DNA from: Cordilura impudica
Lineage: Eukaryota; Arthropoda; Insecta; Diptera; Scathophagidae
Assembly (NCBI GenBank): GCA_963682025.1
Contig: OY821519.1
Span: 97,677,585 to 97,741,584, forward strand
Direction of reading: 5' to 3'
Length of the DNA stretch: 64,000 bases
A program made the translations under genes and the position numbers. Positions within the stretch are counted from its first letter, which is position 1. Every line of letters begins with the position of its first letter. Under the pieces are notes generated by a model. The model saw only the letters and a list, made by a program, of their open reading frames with translations, did no database searches and was not told the origin of the DNA. Positions 32,790 to 43,399 of the stretch are shown here, one piece after another.

Positions 32790-34360
32790 AAAATATAATC
32801 CCTAAAAAAGTAATTTTTTTTAAAAAGTGCCTTTCTTTAAAAAGTATTTTTTTAAGTACCTTTCCTTAAAATGTACATTTTCTTAAAAAATTAACTTTAG
32901 TACCCTTTTTTTCAAGTTGCCTTTTTTTTAAACTACCCTTTTTAAAGAAGGTATCATTATTTTAAAAAAGCACCCTTTTTTAATAAGTAATCTTTTTTCA
33001 AAAAGTAAATTTTTTGGTTTTAAAGTAACCCTATTTTATAAAAGAATTCTTTTTAAGTACCAGTTTTTTTAAAGTACTCTTTTTTTAAAAAACTAACTTA
33101 AAAAAAAATATAATTCTTTTTTTAAAGAAAGTACTATTTTTTTTTTAAGAGAGTACCCTTTTTTGAAAGTACCCTTTTTTGATAAAAACCCTTTTCTAAT
33201 CTAATAAAAAAAAGTACACTTTTAAAAAAATTCCCTTTTTTAAAAAAAGTATCTTTAAAAAAATACCCTTTTTAAAAAGTACCTTTTTATAAAAAAAAAT
33301 TACCCTTTTTATTTGAAAGTACTCTTTTTTTTAAATGTTCCTTTATTGCAAAGACTATTTTGTTTCAAAAAGTATTCTTTATTTTAAGAATTATCCTTTT
33401 TAAACTCTTTCTTTTAACTTATACTCTCCGTCTGTCTGTCTGCCTGTCATGGGGAAACCACATTCCCCTTATCCAATTGATCTGAAACTTGGCCCATAGT
33501 CTTGTCGTGACTACAGATTAATTTTGGGGTAGTCACGCACAGTTAGGGTGTGATGTAAATGCCATTTCCCCTCATCCGATTGATCTGAGACTTGGTCCAT
33601 ACATTTGCTGTGAAAAGAGATTAACTTTGACTTAGTCACGCACAGTCATGCATATTCATGCAGAGTCATGGAGTGATTTAAAATCCATTTCCCCTTATCC
33701 GATCTATCTGAAACTTGGTCGAGAGGCTTGCACGCACAGTCACGGAGAGATTAAAACCTCACTTCACCTCATCCGATAGATCTGAAACTTTGTCCATAGA
33801 CTTGTTGTGACCAAAGATTAATTTTAAAATTGTCACGCAAAATCACGCACGGAGAGATTCAAGACACTTTATTTTATGTACACTTTTTCTAAAATGCCTT
33901 CCTTAAAAAAAGCAATTACTCTAACAGTACCCCTTTTTTAAATAAATAAAATTTGGTATAAAATAGGACCCATTTTTAAAAATTTTACACTTTTTTAAAA
34001 GTACCCCTTTTCTAAGTACCTTTTCTTAAAAAGTACCCTTCTTTAAAAAAACAAACAGTGTACCTTATTTAAAAAAGTAACTTTTTGGACAATGAACCTT
34101 ATTTAAGAAAGTACATTTTTTTACGTACTTTTGTAACGAGTACCTTTTCCTTAAAAATTACCGTTCTTTAAATTACCTTCTTTAAAATGTACTTTTTTAA
34201 TAAGCATTTTTTTAAAAAAATACCTATTCTGAAAATTAATCTTATCTCAAGAGTACCATTTTTTAATGAAGTATTTTTTTTAAAGTACATTTAAAAAAAA
34301 GTAAATTTAAACAAAATTTTCTTAAAAAAATATTTTTCAACAACAAGTTGAAAGTGGTAG
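32790..34360. repeat. degenerate AAAAAGTACC/TTTTT array, split by a second repeat
   Basis: Dozens of imperfect units of roughly 15-25 bp built around AAAGTACCCTTTTTT or its complement. They run from about 32790 to 33400 and again from about 33880 to 34340. The GTAC core with flanking A and T runs makes each unit nearly self-complementary. The middle (33405-33870) is the ~120-bp TCACGC family. The same GTAC array occurs at 43400-44070. Confidence 0.7.
33405..33870. repeat. ~100-120-bp TCACGC tandem array, second locus
   Basis: About four units with TTATCCAATTGATCTGAAAC, CTTGGCCCATAG and AGTCACGCACAGT blocks. The left edge, TTTAAACTCTTTCTTTTAAC followed by a CTGT run, is the same as at 1885-1945. 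Both loci therefore share a boundary, which suggests a mobile or duplicated unit. Confidence 0.8.
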
Positions 34361-34403
34361 CCCTGCCCAACATTGGCTCTAATATTGAATTTAAGCTGCA
34401 GGT

Positions 34404-34452
34404 GTAGGGTATCAAAGATTCGTTACAGCTAATTTAACACTCTTACTTGTTT
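34404..34452 (+). repeat. INE-1-like family 2 end fragment
   Basis: GGGTATCAAAGATTCGTTAC, AGCTAATTTAACACTCTTAC and TTGTTTTT repeat the hairpin end of family 2 in forward orientation. Confidence 0.6.
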
Positions 34453-34454
34453 TT

Positions 34455-35700
34455 ATTCCTTACAAATTATAATTGGATATCGAAAATAAATATAAACTAA
34501 ATTTGAGTGGCATTGTTATTAATTTTTTTGTCTGCAGATACGGAAAACTTCATATCGCATGCCATATTTATCAAGGTTTAGAAAATACACACATGAAACA
34601 CACAATGTTCTGTTCAAAAGCAGCCAACACATATCTTTATTTTCATATCAATTATATGCGTTTCTAAATTTTCTACGGTGCCCAACACAACCATGACTGT
34701 GTTCGTTTTAATATTTCGTTATTTACACGAACATTTTTCTATCACATATTTTTTGTTTCAATCACACATAAACCACACATTTTTGAGTGTTGCTTTATTT
34801 GAAGTTCATGTTTTGGTACGTGTACTGAAAAAAAAAAACAGAACATGTACAATAAACAGGTTCGAGTTCAGTTATATTTTAAGTCGTGTTGTGGCTCGTG
34901 TTCTAAGAAAAAACAGAACATGTACAATAAACAGGTTCGAGTTTAGTTATATTTTAAACACGACTTAAAATATAACTGAACTCGAACCTGTTTATTGTAC
35001 ATGTTCTGTTTTTTTTTTCAGTACACGTACCAAAACATGAACTTCAAATAAAGCAACACTCAAAAATGTGTGGTTTATGTGTGATTGAAACAAAAAGTAC
35101 GTGATCCAAAAAGGTTCGTGTAAATAACGAAATATTGAAACGAACACAGTCTTGATTGTGTTGGGCACCGACGAAAATTTAAAAACAAACATAATTGATA
35201 TGAAAATAAAAATATGTGTGTGTTGGTCTAAGTTACGTTTGTTTACATATATGTACGAGTTTTTTATTCAGTGTGTGTTTTTTTCTGAACTCTGATATTT
35301 ATATGGGCACTAGGTCGAAAAATAGACCAATCCTGACCATATTTGGTAAAGTTGCTTATTTTTTTTGCAAAAACATATAGAATCCAAATTTGAGAATTAT
35401 CTGTACACCATTTGTGTTTTTTTTTTTATAGATTTAAGTAAAGAACGGGAAACAGATTTATATCGGTCCTATGGCCGAAGAAATCCTATATACCAAAATT
35501 CATCAAAATATATTTGTCTTTGCAACCTGTACTTTGATTACATAGACATAGATAGAAGGACAGACGGATGGACGCAAAGTGAGTCTGTGTCGATCGGTAT
35601 AATCGGTAAGATGGTCAAACATTTTTGATAGTTGCAAATATCAGCACAAACTAATTATACCCTGACCACAGAGTAGTATAGGGTACAAACATATTATATA
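34455..35700. mobile_element. INE-1-like family 1 copy d, interrupted
   Basis: Left part 34455-34571 (AAATTTGAGTGGCATTGTTA, CTGCAGATACGGAAAACTTC) and right part 35295-35690 (ATATGGGCACTAGGTCGAAA, GGACAGACGGATGGACG, ending AATTATACCCTGACCACAGA). They are pieces of one family 1 copy in the same orientation as 38408-39162, split by the foldback element at 34572-35294. Confidence 0.65.
34572..35294. mobile_element. hAT-like foldback MITE, near-palindromic, 723 bp
   Basis: Flanked by an exact 8-bp duplication ATATTTAT (34564-34571 and 35295-35302). The ends, read inward, are CAAGGTTTAGAAAATACACA and CAGAGTTCAGAAAAAAACAC. The two halves are inverted copies: CGGTGCCCAACACAA near 34676 reappears reversed near 35165, and the translated frames on the two strands share HINHTFLSVALFEVHVLVRV. 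The arms exceed 250 bp with a short centre near 34970. The 8-bp duplication and CA start fit the hAT superfamily. The mirrored frames are repeat artefacts. Confidence 0.8.
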
Positions 35701-36125
35701 TAGAAATACCGGAAAGCTGCTTTATAGGACTATAAAAAACCTATAATATTAATTGATCAAATTAAATCTAGATTTAAGGCTAATCCTAGACATACTGGTA
35801 TAATAATAGACGGATTTAACTCAAGATTCTTTGGTAGTTATAAACATCAGCACGAAGGTTATAACAATTGCCAATGTGTTGTATAACTTTTCTGTAGCCT
35901 AAATCTGAAAATAAGTGTAGAAATAGGCAAAATATTATACATTTTGTTTAACATTTACATTGAGTTTTTTTATATCACTCTCAGCTACAAGTATTAAGAT
36001 TCTGAGCCACAATGTGGTTAAGACTGCTTTTATTTAAAGCTATTAATAAAAAAAAAATATTATGTATAAAAACTAATTTTAGAAAATTATTTTATTCAAA
36101 ATTTTTATTAGAAAAACGCTCTCCG
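35701..36125. other. AT-rich spacer, no gene seen
   Basis: No frame or repeat assigned. Confidence 0.35.
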
Positions 36126-37310
36126 TTAAAAATAAATTCCTACTTTTGAAGTACTCAAATGAAAAGAGTGACGTTTGTCACCGATACAATGCACTAACAC
36201 TAAAATTATTTTCCAGTACTGAAAAGAGTTGTTATGGTCGACTTCCAAAATGGCCTTCAAAGCACGCAGCGACTCGGCCTTTAACTCTTCAACCAATTCA
36301 AACCGATGTCCGCGGAGTGGTTTTTTAAGCTTTTTGAATAGCCAGATGTAACACGTTGTCAAATGTGGCGAATACGGTGGTTGTGAAACAATATGAGCCG
36401 AAATTCGTTCGAAGAACTAATGTCGTGTTATTTGCCTATATGTCTGGCCTCTTTTTGCGAATAACTTTATGAAAACGACTCATAACACAGTAAAAAATTT
36501 TTCAGCTTATTGATTTGGGACTCAATTCTGTGAATTGCGACTGAAAGCAGCCCAAAAAATAAGAACTTCTGCATCATTAGTTTTGTCAAGTTGGCTGCCA
36601 TTATAATTTAATGGCAATACGAATTTTTTTTGCTCAAGGTGGATTTTTATCACTTTTTGTGTATTTTAACATGGTTATAACTCGGTAACCGTACGGAATA
36701 TCTCTTTTTCCCCATTGATACTTTTTGGCACAATTACCTCAGGAATCGGACGAACAGGGAGAGAGGTTCCACCATGTCAATGGAAAAGCGATTCAAAGGC
36801 AAAAAATTAGATGCATTGCTTGCGGAGGTTTTTTGGTGGAGTTCTAAAATTATGCAGTTTGAAGATTAAAGCACCGAAGTTGAATACGACACTGAAATTG
36901 GTGGACACACTGAAGAAAACATGGGAATTTTTACGATTTTTAAGGCACTGGGTGCACTTTTTTCAGTGTTACCGAGTTATAACCGTCTTAAAATATACAG
37001 AAAGTGATTGTTAGGGTTACTTTCAGGTGCAATTGTCAGAATTGAGTCCCAGAATCATGTGTTGTACTGTGATGTAATGTTATAACATTCAAGTAATATT
37101 CCTTGTTGACAGTTTGGCTCGGCGGAAGAAATTTTCAAAACACCACACCACGACAGTCGAATAAAACTATTAACATGACCTTGATTTTCGGTCTCGCTTC
37201 ACATTTACATGCTATTCGTTTGATGGATCGATTATTTCTTAGTCGTAAGCAGGGCCCCAAGTCTCATCACCCGTACTGACGTGTCCCACTTCGTTCTGGT
37301 AGTCAGAAAA
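36126..37310 (-). pseudogene. mariner transposase remnant, interrupted
   Basis: Minus strand. Catalytic-domain blocks near 37300-37080 read STGDETW (first Asp), SNEWHVNVKRDRKS and a degraded GHVN..LSWCGVLKISSAEP. After a foldback insertion (about 36510-37060) the C-terminus resumes near 36425 with HNHRIRH-like remains of the third-Asp region, then TTCYIWLFKKLKKPLRGHRF and ELVEELKAESLRALKAI, ending at 36126. The DNA-binding half and the second Asp segment are absent or unrecognisable. Confidence 0.7.
36510..37060. mobile_element. foldback MITE inside mariner remnant
   Basis: GGGACTCAATTCTG near 36520 is inverted as CAGAATTGAGTCCC near 37045. GGTTATAACTCGGTAAC near 36674 is inverted near 36975. 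It lies between two parts of one mariner gene. The exact termini and duplication could not be fixed. Confidence 0.6.
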
Positions 37311-37399
37311 CATTGTTTTAGAGATACAGGGTATGCCATTCATTATATCGATATGGAAAATATTAATAACGTTCACATTTGTCCACCCATTGACTTAAG

Positions 37400-38350
37400 A
37401 ACACATGTTTTGAAATGTCAATTCAGTACAATTTTTACCATGCATCGTTCTACACCAAAACAAGTCAACGTGCATATCGTCGAAAACATCGTAGCGAAAA
37501 AGGATCGTCTGACAGCACTATTCGTCGTTTAGTATCGAATTTTGTTGAGCACGAGACAGTGGGAGTTCGTCTACATGCCGTTCATCAACAGCCATGACGT
37601 TCCAATGAAAAGGTTGATGCGGTAAGAGAGAATGTTGCTGAGAACACAAATGAGTTGTATCGTCGCCGCTTTCAGCTTGTTGGCGTCAGTGGTACAATTT
37701 CTGAAGGATGACTTACATTTGTTTTTCTACAAAGTGCAATTGACTCAAAGAATGTTGCTGGCAGACCGGCCACGTCGCTTACAATACGCCAAAAAGTTGT
37801 TCGAATGGTTGACAGTGAACCTGACTTTTGGAAACAAATTTTGATGATCGACGAGGCGAATTTCACACCCTGTGGCGGCATTTACAAGCAAAATTGGTGC
37901 ATTTTGGGATTGGAGATCCAATAAATACAATTGCATGACCAAAAATTCACTGTTTGGACCGGCATTTGCGCCAAAAGTTCATTGCGCCATTTTTCTTCAA
38001 AGAAGGTGAAACTGTCGATGGGTAACGATATCGGTGGATGATGACTCCTTCTGTCTGCCGGAAAATGGGTGAAAGGGTCTGGACGATTACTGTTTGTAAC
38101 AAGATGGCGCACCATGCCATACTGCAAATCAAACAGTGCAGTTTCTGCAACAAATAATCACTGCACGTGTGATGTCTTAAAATACAACATCCGCCAGACT
38201 TCCTGTTGTGAGGTTAGTTGAAAAGCAAAGTGTACGTCAACAAGCCTCAGACCATTGATGATCTCAAGATAGACATTCTTGACGAAGACTCCCCGAGATT
38301 CGCCTCCTATCATTTGAAATGGTTGGCCACATTCTTTTAATTGTGGCCAA
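37400..38350 (+). pseudogene. Tc1/mariner-superfamily transposase, heavily decayed
   Basis: Plus-strand blocks in shifting frames: QRAYRRKHRSEKGSSDSTIR and RLVSNFVEHETVG (37470-37570) form a helix-turn-helix N-terminus. KVDAVRENVAENT follows near 37610. KVQLTQRM is near 37735, RPATSLTIRQKVVRMVDSEP near 37770, and DFWKQILMIDEANFTPCGG near 37840 (first catalytic Asp). KFTVWTGICAKSS is near 37950 and a degraded NKMAHHAIL block is near 38105 at the second-Asp position. This resembles the insect branch with long spacing between the second and third acids, but the exact branch is uncertain. Stops are frequent. Confidence 0.65.
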
Positions 38351-38407
38351 ATATACTTGGATCATGTAGTTATAAGCATATTTCTAAAAGAAAAAACAAA
38401 TTAAAAC

Positions 38408-39162
38408 AAAAAACAGTTAAGAAAATTATAGTCGGTCTAGACCGACTATACGATACCCTATACCGTGTGTTTAGAGACCCTATCTCTTAGGCCCAGCAAA
38501 TTGGACATAACAAAAAAGCCTAAACCAAATTTGAGTGGGATTTTTAATAATTTTTTTGGCTGCAGATATGAAAAAGTTCATATCGGATGTTGTATCTATA
38601 TGGGCACTAGGCCCAAAAATGGACCGATCCTGACCATGTTTGGTAAAGTCTCTTGTATTTTGCAAAAATATATACAAACAAAATTTGAGAAGAATCAGTG
38701 CAATATTTTTGTTTTTTAATAGATTTAAGTGAAGATCGGGAAGCAGCTCTATATGGGGTCAAAGGGATCATTTTTGGACTACTCATTAATGGATGTAATG
38801 AACGCATACAAACCCAATTTGAGCAAGATCTAGATGACAATTTGGATCTTATGGCAATTTATGTCGATTTCATATGGGTAATTTGTATGGGGGCTAGGTC
38901 TGATCATGGACCGATTCTCACCAATTTCAATTTCATGCCATGGCCAATAAAAGCTTATGTACCAAATTTCATCGAAATATATTCATATTTGCGACCTGCA
39001 GTTTGATTACAAGCTTTACATGGACACAGACGGACGGACGGACGGACGGACATTGTTAAATCAACTCAGAAAGTGATTCTGATTCGATCGGTATAATTAA
39101 AGATGGGTCTAGGTCAAATATTTTTGGTTGTTACAAACAGCAGCACAAAGTCATTATACCCA
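38408..39162 (-). mobile_element. INE-1-like element, family 1, copy b
   Basis: Reverse orientation to copy a. The perfect 24-base palindrome is at 38427-38450, then ACGATACCCTATACC, with landmarks GGCTGCAGATATGAAAAAGT and GACGGACGGACGGACGGAC (about 39031-39050). It ends CAGCACAAAGTCATTATACC. Confidence 0.7.
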
Positions 39163-39297
39163 TTTAAAATTTTTTTTTTTATTTTATTTTTATTTATTTA
39201 TTTATTTTTATTTATTCATATATTTTATTTTATTTATTTTTTTTTATTTAAAAAATTTTTTTTTATTTTATCTCAATTATCTCAAAATTTACAATCT
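39163..39297. repeat. TTTA/TTTTAT low-complexity tract
   Basis: Runs of TTTATTTATTTATTTT with no coding value. The hydrophobic open frames across it are compositional. Confidence 0.8.
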
Positions 39298-39941
39298 TTT
39301 TCGAGTAGTTGTTCCCACACGCCAACATTTTTGTCCAAATCCTTTGAAATTTTGAAAACATATCCTCTACATATACATACATATTCAGATTAAAATACTG
39401 AAAGTTTTTTCCAACTGTTCTTGAAAAATTTTTTGTAAATATGCATCAAACATATAAGAAGACCATTATTTCCATACATTTGGGTGGATGATCTTTTTCG
39501 AGTAGTACTTAGCCCACTCCATAGTTTTTATCAGAGTGCTTCAATATGGCAGGAGACTAATCTATCAGTAGAACTGACTTCAAAATACGTAAAATCATAC
39601 CATATCTTTTTGGACATTTTTTCTTAAATGACGTCAAACATCTATGAAGTTAATATTTTCATACATTTGTATGGAAAGTCGTCGAGCTTTTTCGAGTAGT
39701 AGTTTGCCCACGCCAGTGGGACACTCCGATTCAAGTGAAATTTAACGATGATATTCCTGGTATCTATACGATTCTAAAAAGTATACATTTGTTCTACTAA
39801 ATACCTATATTAAACTTTTTACATGCTTTCAAACACGAAAAAGGCTAATTTTTACTACTCGAGCTACTCGTTGAGTTCGAGCAGCTCATCAACTACTCGA
39901 GCAGCTCGAGTAGCTCGAAGCTCGAGTAATGGGGAGCCCTG
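39298..39941. repeat. ~200-bp tandem repeat with a hAT-like terminus
   Basis: TTTTTCGAGTAGT.. blocks followed by CCCAC(G/T)CC occur near 39298, 39497 and 39699, about 200 bp apart. Each is preceded, or matched at its end, by CATACATTTG(T/G). The right end is a run of short palindromes (CTCGAGTAGCTCGAG type, near 39860-39925). The terminus, read inward, is CAGGGCTCCCCATTACTCGA, a typical hAT-type end. No left terminus found, so this may be the right half of a MITE. Confidence 0.55.
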
Positions 39942-40655
39942 GTTCAGAGTAAAAAAAATAGGTTGTACTTCATTAAAGAAAGGCTTTTAGAATAAAGCCG
40001 AATATTAACAAGAAAGAATGTTATAGTTGGTCTATACCGAGTTTTATATGTCCTATAGTAAGACTTTCGGGATGTCATGATGCTGAACTCATTATAAGTA
40101 ATGGACAATAAAAATACAAGGGTTGTTATTTATGCACCGGCCATAAAAAACATGAAACATATTCAATTATCTCGAAGCGATCAAAACTCATGTAGCAAAA
40201 TGCATCCAAATATGTACTTGTAACTTGTGGTTTGCTAACAATGTTACACCATTGAGATAAACTGAAAGAATTTGAAAAACTTTCTACACTCACAGTTACA
40301 AAATCGGCACAGTCTTATTACAGGCAGACCACAAAAAAATGGAGGGCATAATAAAAAAAAAAAAAAATAGCACAATGACATCAGACCAGAGCTTTTAAGA
40401 TTGCAATTTATATTGAAGGAATTCCTTAGAAATTAAATTCGATAACATTGTTCAATAACTGAATTTACGTTGTCATAATCAGCGATTTTAAAATCATTAA
40501 CTGATCTTTTATTTAGAAAAGTTTTGACTTTTTGTAACTTCAGTAGTTAAGTCTCAAAAGAACTTAAGACAATTAATCAACAGCTTGACTGAATTCGCCA
40601 ATTATTAAGGGACTTAGAAATGTTGAGAGTATTCCATAATAAAAATGTTAAAAAA
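39942..40655. other. unassigned, with short INE-1-like remnant
   Basis: A fragment near 40008-40075 (AACAAGAAAGAATGTTATAG, TTGGTCTATACCGA) resembles the hairpin end of family 1. The remainder has no supported gene. Confidence 0.4.
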
Positions 40656-41034
40656 TCTTTATTATTAATAGGCTAGGTGATTTCTTGTGACCGATGTTTT
40701 GTTCTACCGTTTTATCCCGATTATGACCAAACATATATTATTTAAAAGGTATTTCTTTTTAGCGGTTTTGCAGATTTACAGACTTTTTAATTTTTTCCTT
40801 TATTTTGAGTAAATTGCATTTAAAGTTGCTACTAACACATACATAAAATTATACAATGCTATGTGTGTGTTTAATAAAATTGTTAATGTGTTTGTAATAA
40901 AAATGAGTTTGTTTTTTTTGTGTTGATTTGTGAATTGGCCATAATTGATTAGCATAACTTTAGGGTCCTTATTTAATGAAAAAATAAAATTTTCTAGAAT
41001 TTGCACTCGAATTTCGAGGGTTGGCATCTGCTAG
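40656..41034 (+). mobile_element. non-autonomous Helitron HINE, copy 2
   Basis: 379 bp from TCTTTATTATTAATAGGCTA to the hairpin CTCGAATTTCGAG and GGCATCTGCTAG. It is preceded by A (40655) and followed by T (41035). Confidence 0.85.
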
Positions 41035-41174
41035 TATTAATAAATCTAACTAAGCAGTTGAATAAAATAACTGTATTCGAGTGAATTCATCCGTTAAATG
41101 TTAAATCTGAACATAAAATTAAATTAAGAAATAAATTACTTAGAAGCTCTGTACCGGAGTCAATAATATATAAG

Positions 41175-41180
41175 TATAAA
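41175..41180 (+). promoter_or_regulatory. TATA box candidate
   Basis: TATAAA within AAGTATAAATACG lies 46 bases upstream of the first ATG (41226) and 63 bases upstream of the coding start at 41243. Start of transcription would be expected around 41205-41210. Confidence 0.45.
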
Positions 41181-41225
41181 TACGACAATATATAGAACAA
41201 ATAAATTAGTTTATTATAAAAAGTG

Positions 41226-41246
41226 ATGGAGACGACCGCACAATGA
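41226..41246 (+). other. upstream micro-ORF overlapping the start codon
   Basis: ATG GAG ACG ACC GCA CAA TGA. Its stop overlaps the ATG at 41243 as ATGA, an arrangement that permits reinitiation or reduces translation of the main frame. Confidence 0.4.
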
Positions 41247-41491
41247 TATTTAGAAGTTTAAATACAATATCAATAATTTTTATAATTCTTCTGTTAATTT
41301 TGGCTACGCCAGGATTGTGTAAGAGACGAATGGTTGTGACAACACGACGGACATATTACCGGCGCATTACAAAGAGGCCGGCCATTTCGAATACTGCAAT
41401 AGAACAACCAAAGATTGGAGTCAATCAAGTCTCAGCAGTAAGACCAAATTTACCAGGCATCCGATTTCCAGCACAATTCAGATATACTTAG
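41243..41491 (+). CDS. small secreted basic peptide, unknown family
   Basis: 82 codons, MIFRSLNTISIIFIILLLIL onwards. Residues 1-25 form a classic signal peptide: one basic residue, a long I/L/F core, then ATPGLC. The predicted mature part starts near KRRMVVTTRRTYYRRITKRP and is strongly basic (about ten Arg/Lys in the first 20 residues). It ends in a less charged tail with NLPGIRFPAQFRYT. It contains one Cys only at the putative cleavage site, so no disulfide fold is expected. A TATA box, a short leader and AATAAA at 41510 give a compact single-exon gene layout. Size and charge suggest a cationic effector such as an antimicrobial or accessory-gland peptide, but this is inference and no family was recognised. 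It is the best host-gene candidate here, located between Helitron copy 2 and an INE-1-like element. Confidence 0.6.
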   Translation: MIFRSLNTISIIFIILLLILATPGLCKRRMVVTTRRTYYRRITKRPAISNTAIEQPKIGVNQVSAVRPNLPGIRFPAQFRYT

Positions 41492-41509
41492 TATTAATTA
41501 TATTAAAAG

Positions 41510-41515
41510 AATAAA
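41510..41515 (+). terminator. AATAAA polyadenylation signal
   Basis: AATAAA 19 bases after the stop of the secreted-peptide frame; a second candidate, ATAAATAAG, follows near 41540. Confidence 0.45.
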
Positions 41516-41700
41516 TGTGAAAAGTTTCAATTAAAATCATAAATAAGCTTTATAGATCTCTTGAATGTTCTATTTAAGTTTACTAAGTGAAAAATGGCAA
41601 AAAGAAATGTGAAAAAAACGTTAAAAAATTCACTGAAAATGTCTAACATAATTAAATGGAACAATTTAAATTGATGTCTCATTCATACATATCTTTATAC

Positions 41701-42502
41701 CCTATACCACTATGTGGTTTGGGTATAATGACTTTGTGCTGCTGTTTGTAACAACCAAAAATATTCGTCCTAGACCCATCTTTAATTATACCGATCGACT
41801 CAGAATCATTTTTTGAGTCGAAATAGCAATGTCCGTCTATCCGTCCGTCCGTCCGTCCGCCTGTGTGTCCATATAAACCTTGTAATCAAACTACAGGTCG
41901 CAAATATGAATATATTTTGATGAAATTTGGTATATAAGCTTTCATCGGCCATGGAATGAACGCTATTGAAATTGGTGAGAATCGGTAAATGTTCAGACCT
42001 AGTCCCCATACAAATGACCCTTATGAAATCGACATAAAATGCCATAAGTTCCAAATTATCATATAGATCTCAGTCAAATTGGGTTTGTATGTGTTTATTA
42101 CATCCATTAATCAGTAGTTCAAAAATAATCCCTATAGGAAAATTCTTAGTCATAGGCCCCATATAAAGCTGCTTCCCAATCTTCACTTACATCTATCAAA
42201 AAACAAAAATATTGCACAGATTTTTCTCAAATTTGGTTTGTGTATATTTTTTCAAAGTGTAAGTGACTTTACCAAATATGGTCAGGATCGGTCCATTTTT
42301 CGACCTAGTCCACATATAAATATAGTATCCGATATGAACTTTTTCATATCTGCAGCGAAAAAAATTAATAAAAATGCCATTCAAATTTGGTTTATGCTCA
42401 TTTGCTATATCCAATTAGTTGGACCGAAGAGATAGGGTCTATAAACCACGGTATAGGGTATCGTATAGTCGGGCTAGACCGACTACAATTTTCTTACTTG
42501 TT
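41701..42502 (+). mobile_element. INE-1-like element, family 1, copy c
   Basis: Begins CCTATACCACTATGTGGTTT and ends with the hairpin near 42463-42487. Here the palindrome has mismatches (GTCGGGCTAGACCGAC). TTTTCTTACTTGTTTTT follows. A CCGTCCGTCCGTCCG run is near 41840. Confidence 0.7.
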
Positions 42503-43000
42503 TTTATTTCATTTTTCGATTTTTCCATTTACTGCACAATTTTTAAGACAAATATTAAGAAATAAAGAATTATAACTTATTGTAAAAACCTAGCTTTTGT
42601 TTAAAATACTGTAAGGAACCTCCGGTTGGTCCGGGTTTGAAGCTGGGATACTTCAGCTGTCCCAGGGTCCTTTCACTACAATTTATTTTTGCTAATGAAA
42701 ACACTTCACTTTCTCTTGCTTTCGTATATGTATTTAGTTCTAAGTTCTTTTATATGTATATAAGTATCTATTTTTACAATTTAAGTTTTATGTTGTTGTT
42801 GTTGCTAGGATCGTAGAACTGCGGTTGCTGGCATTGGGTTTTCACGATACAATTCTATCATTCCGTTTGTAATAAATCGAAAAAAACTTTTGCATCATAA
42901 AATATTTAAATGTATGTATATAGACTCGTATTCTTGATATGAATAACAAACGGAGTTGATATAACGATGACCGTCTTTGGAATCACAATCAGGGTTGCCT
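42503..43000. other. unassigned, with INE-1-like family 2 fragment
   Basis: No gene seen. From about 42855 the blocks ATTCCGTTTGTAATAAATCG and ATAACAAACGGAGTTGATAT resemble a terminal part of family 2. Around 42610-42670 a GC-richer block (TGTAAGGAACCTCCGGTTGG) is unassigned. Confidence 0.4.
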
Positions 43001-43280
43001 AATTTTTATGCAAATGTTGCATATTTATCGCATCTCGTGTCTGAGCTCTATGATATTTAAAAGCATAAATATCTGTTGATTATGACACGAGATATGGGTC
43101 ATGATGCGATTTTGATTATGACAGTAGATATACATTTTCGATGTGGTTCACGTAATTCTAATTTTTTTATTTTTAATTTTTAGTTGTATGTGATTAAAGT
43201 AATTGTTGTTGCTGATGTGTTCGTTGTAGCATTTTACTATTAGAGTTACTCTCATCACTGGCTGATTCCGTAAAGATGTA

Positions 43281-43398
43281 CAGCCGTGTTCATAAAAATT
43301 AAAGTGTACTTCAAGTAGACTTTATTATATGTTTTTCATACGAAATTTGTTGACAAAGTCTACTTGAAGTATACTTTAATTTTTATGAATGCGGCTAG
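43281..43398. mobile_element. 118-bp hairpin MITE, TA target
   Basis: Two arms of about 45 bp, nearly perfect inverted copies (TTCATAAAAATTAAAGTGTA with AGTAGACTTT, and its reverse), enclose a loop of about 25 bp. TA flanks both sides (43279-43280 and 43399-43400), consistent with a Tc1/mariner-mobilised MITE. Confidence 0.7.
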
Positions 43399-43399
43399 T

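Noticed and set aside
34678..35192. Two opposite frames with the same sequence HINHTFLSVALFEV
   Set aside because: Mirror translations of the foldback palindrome, not genes.
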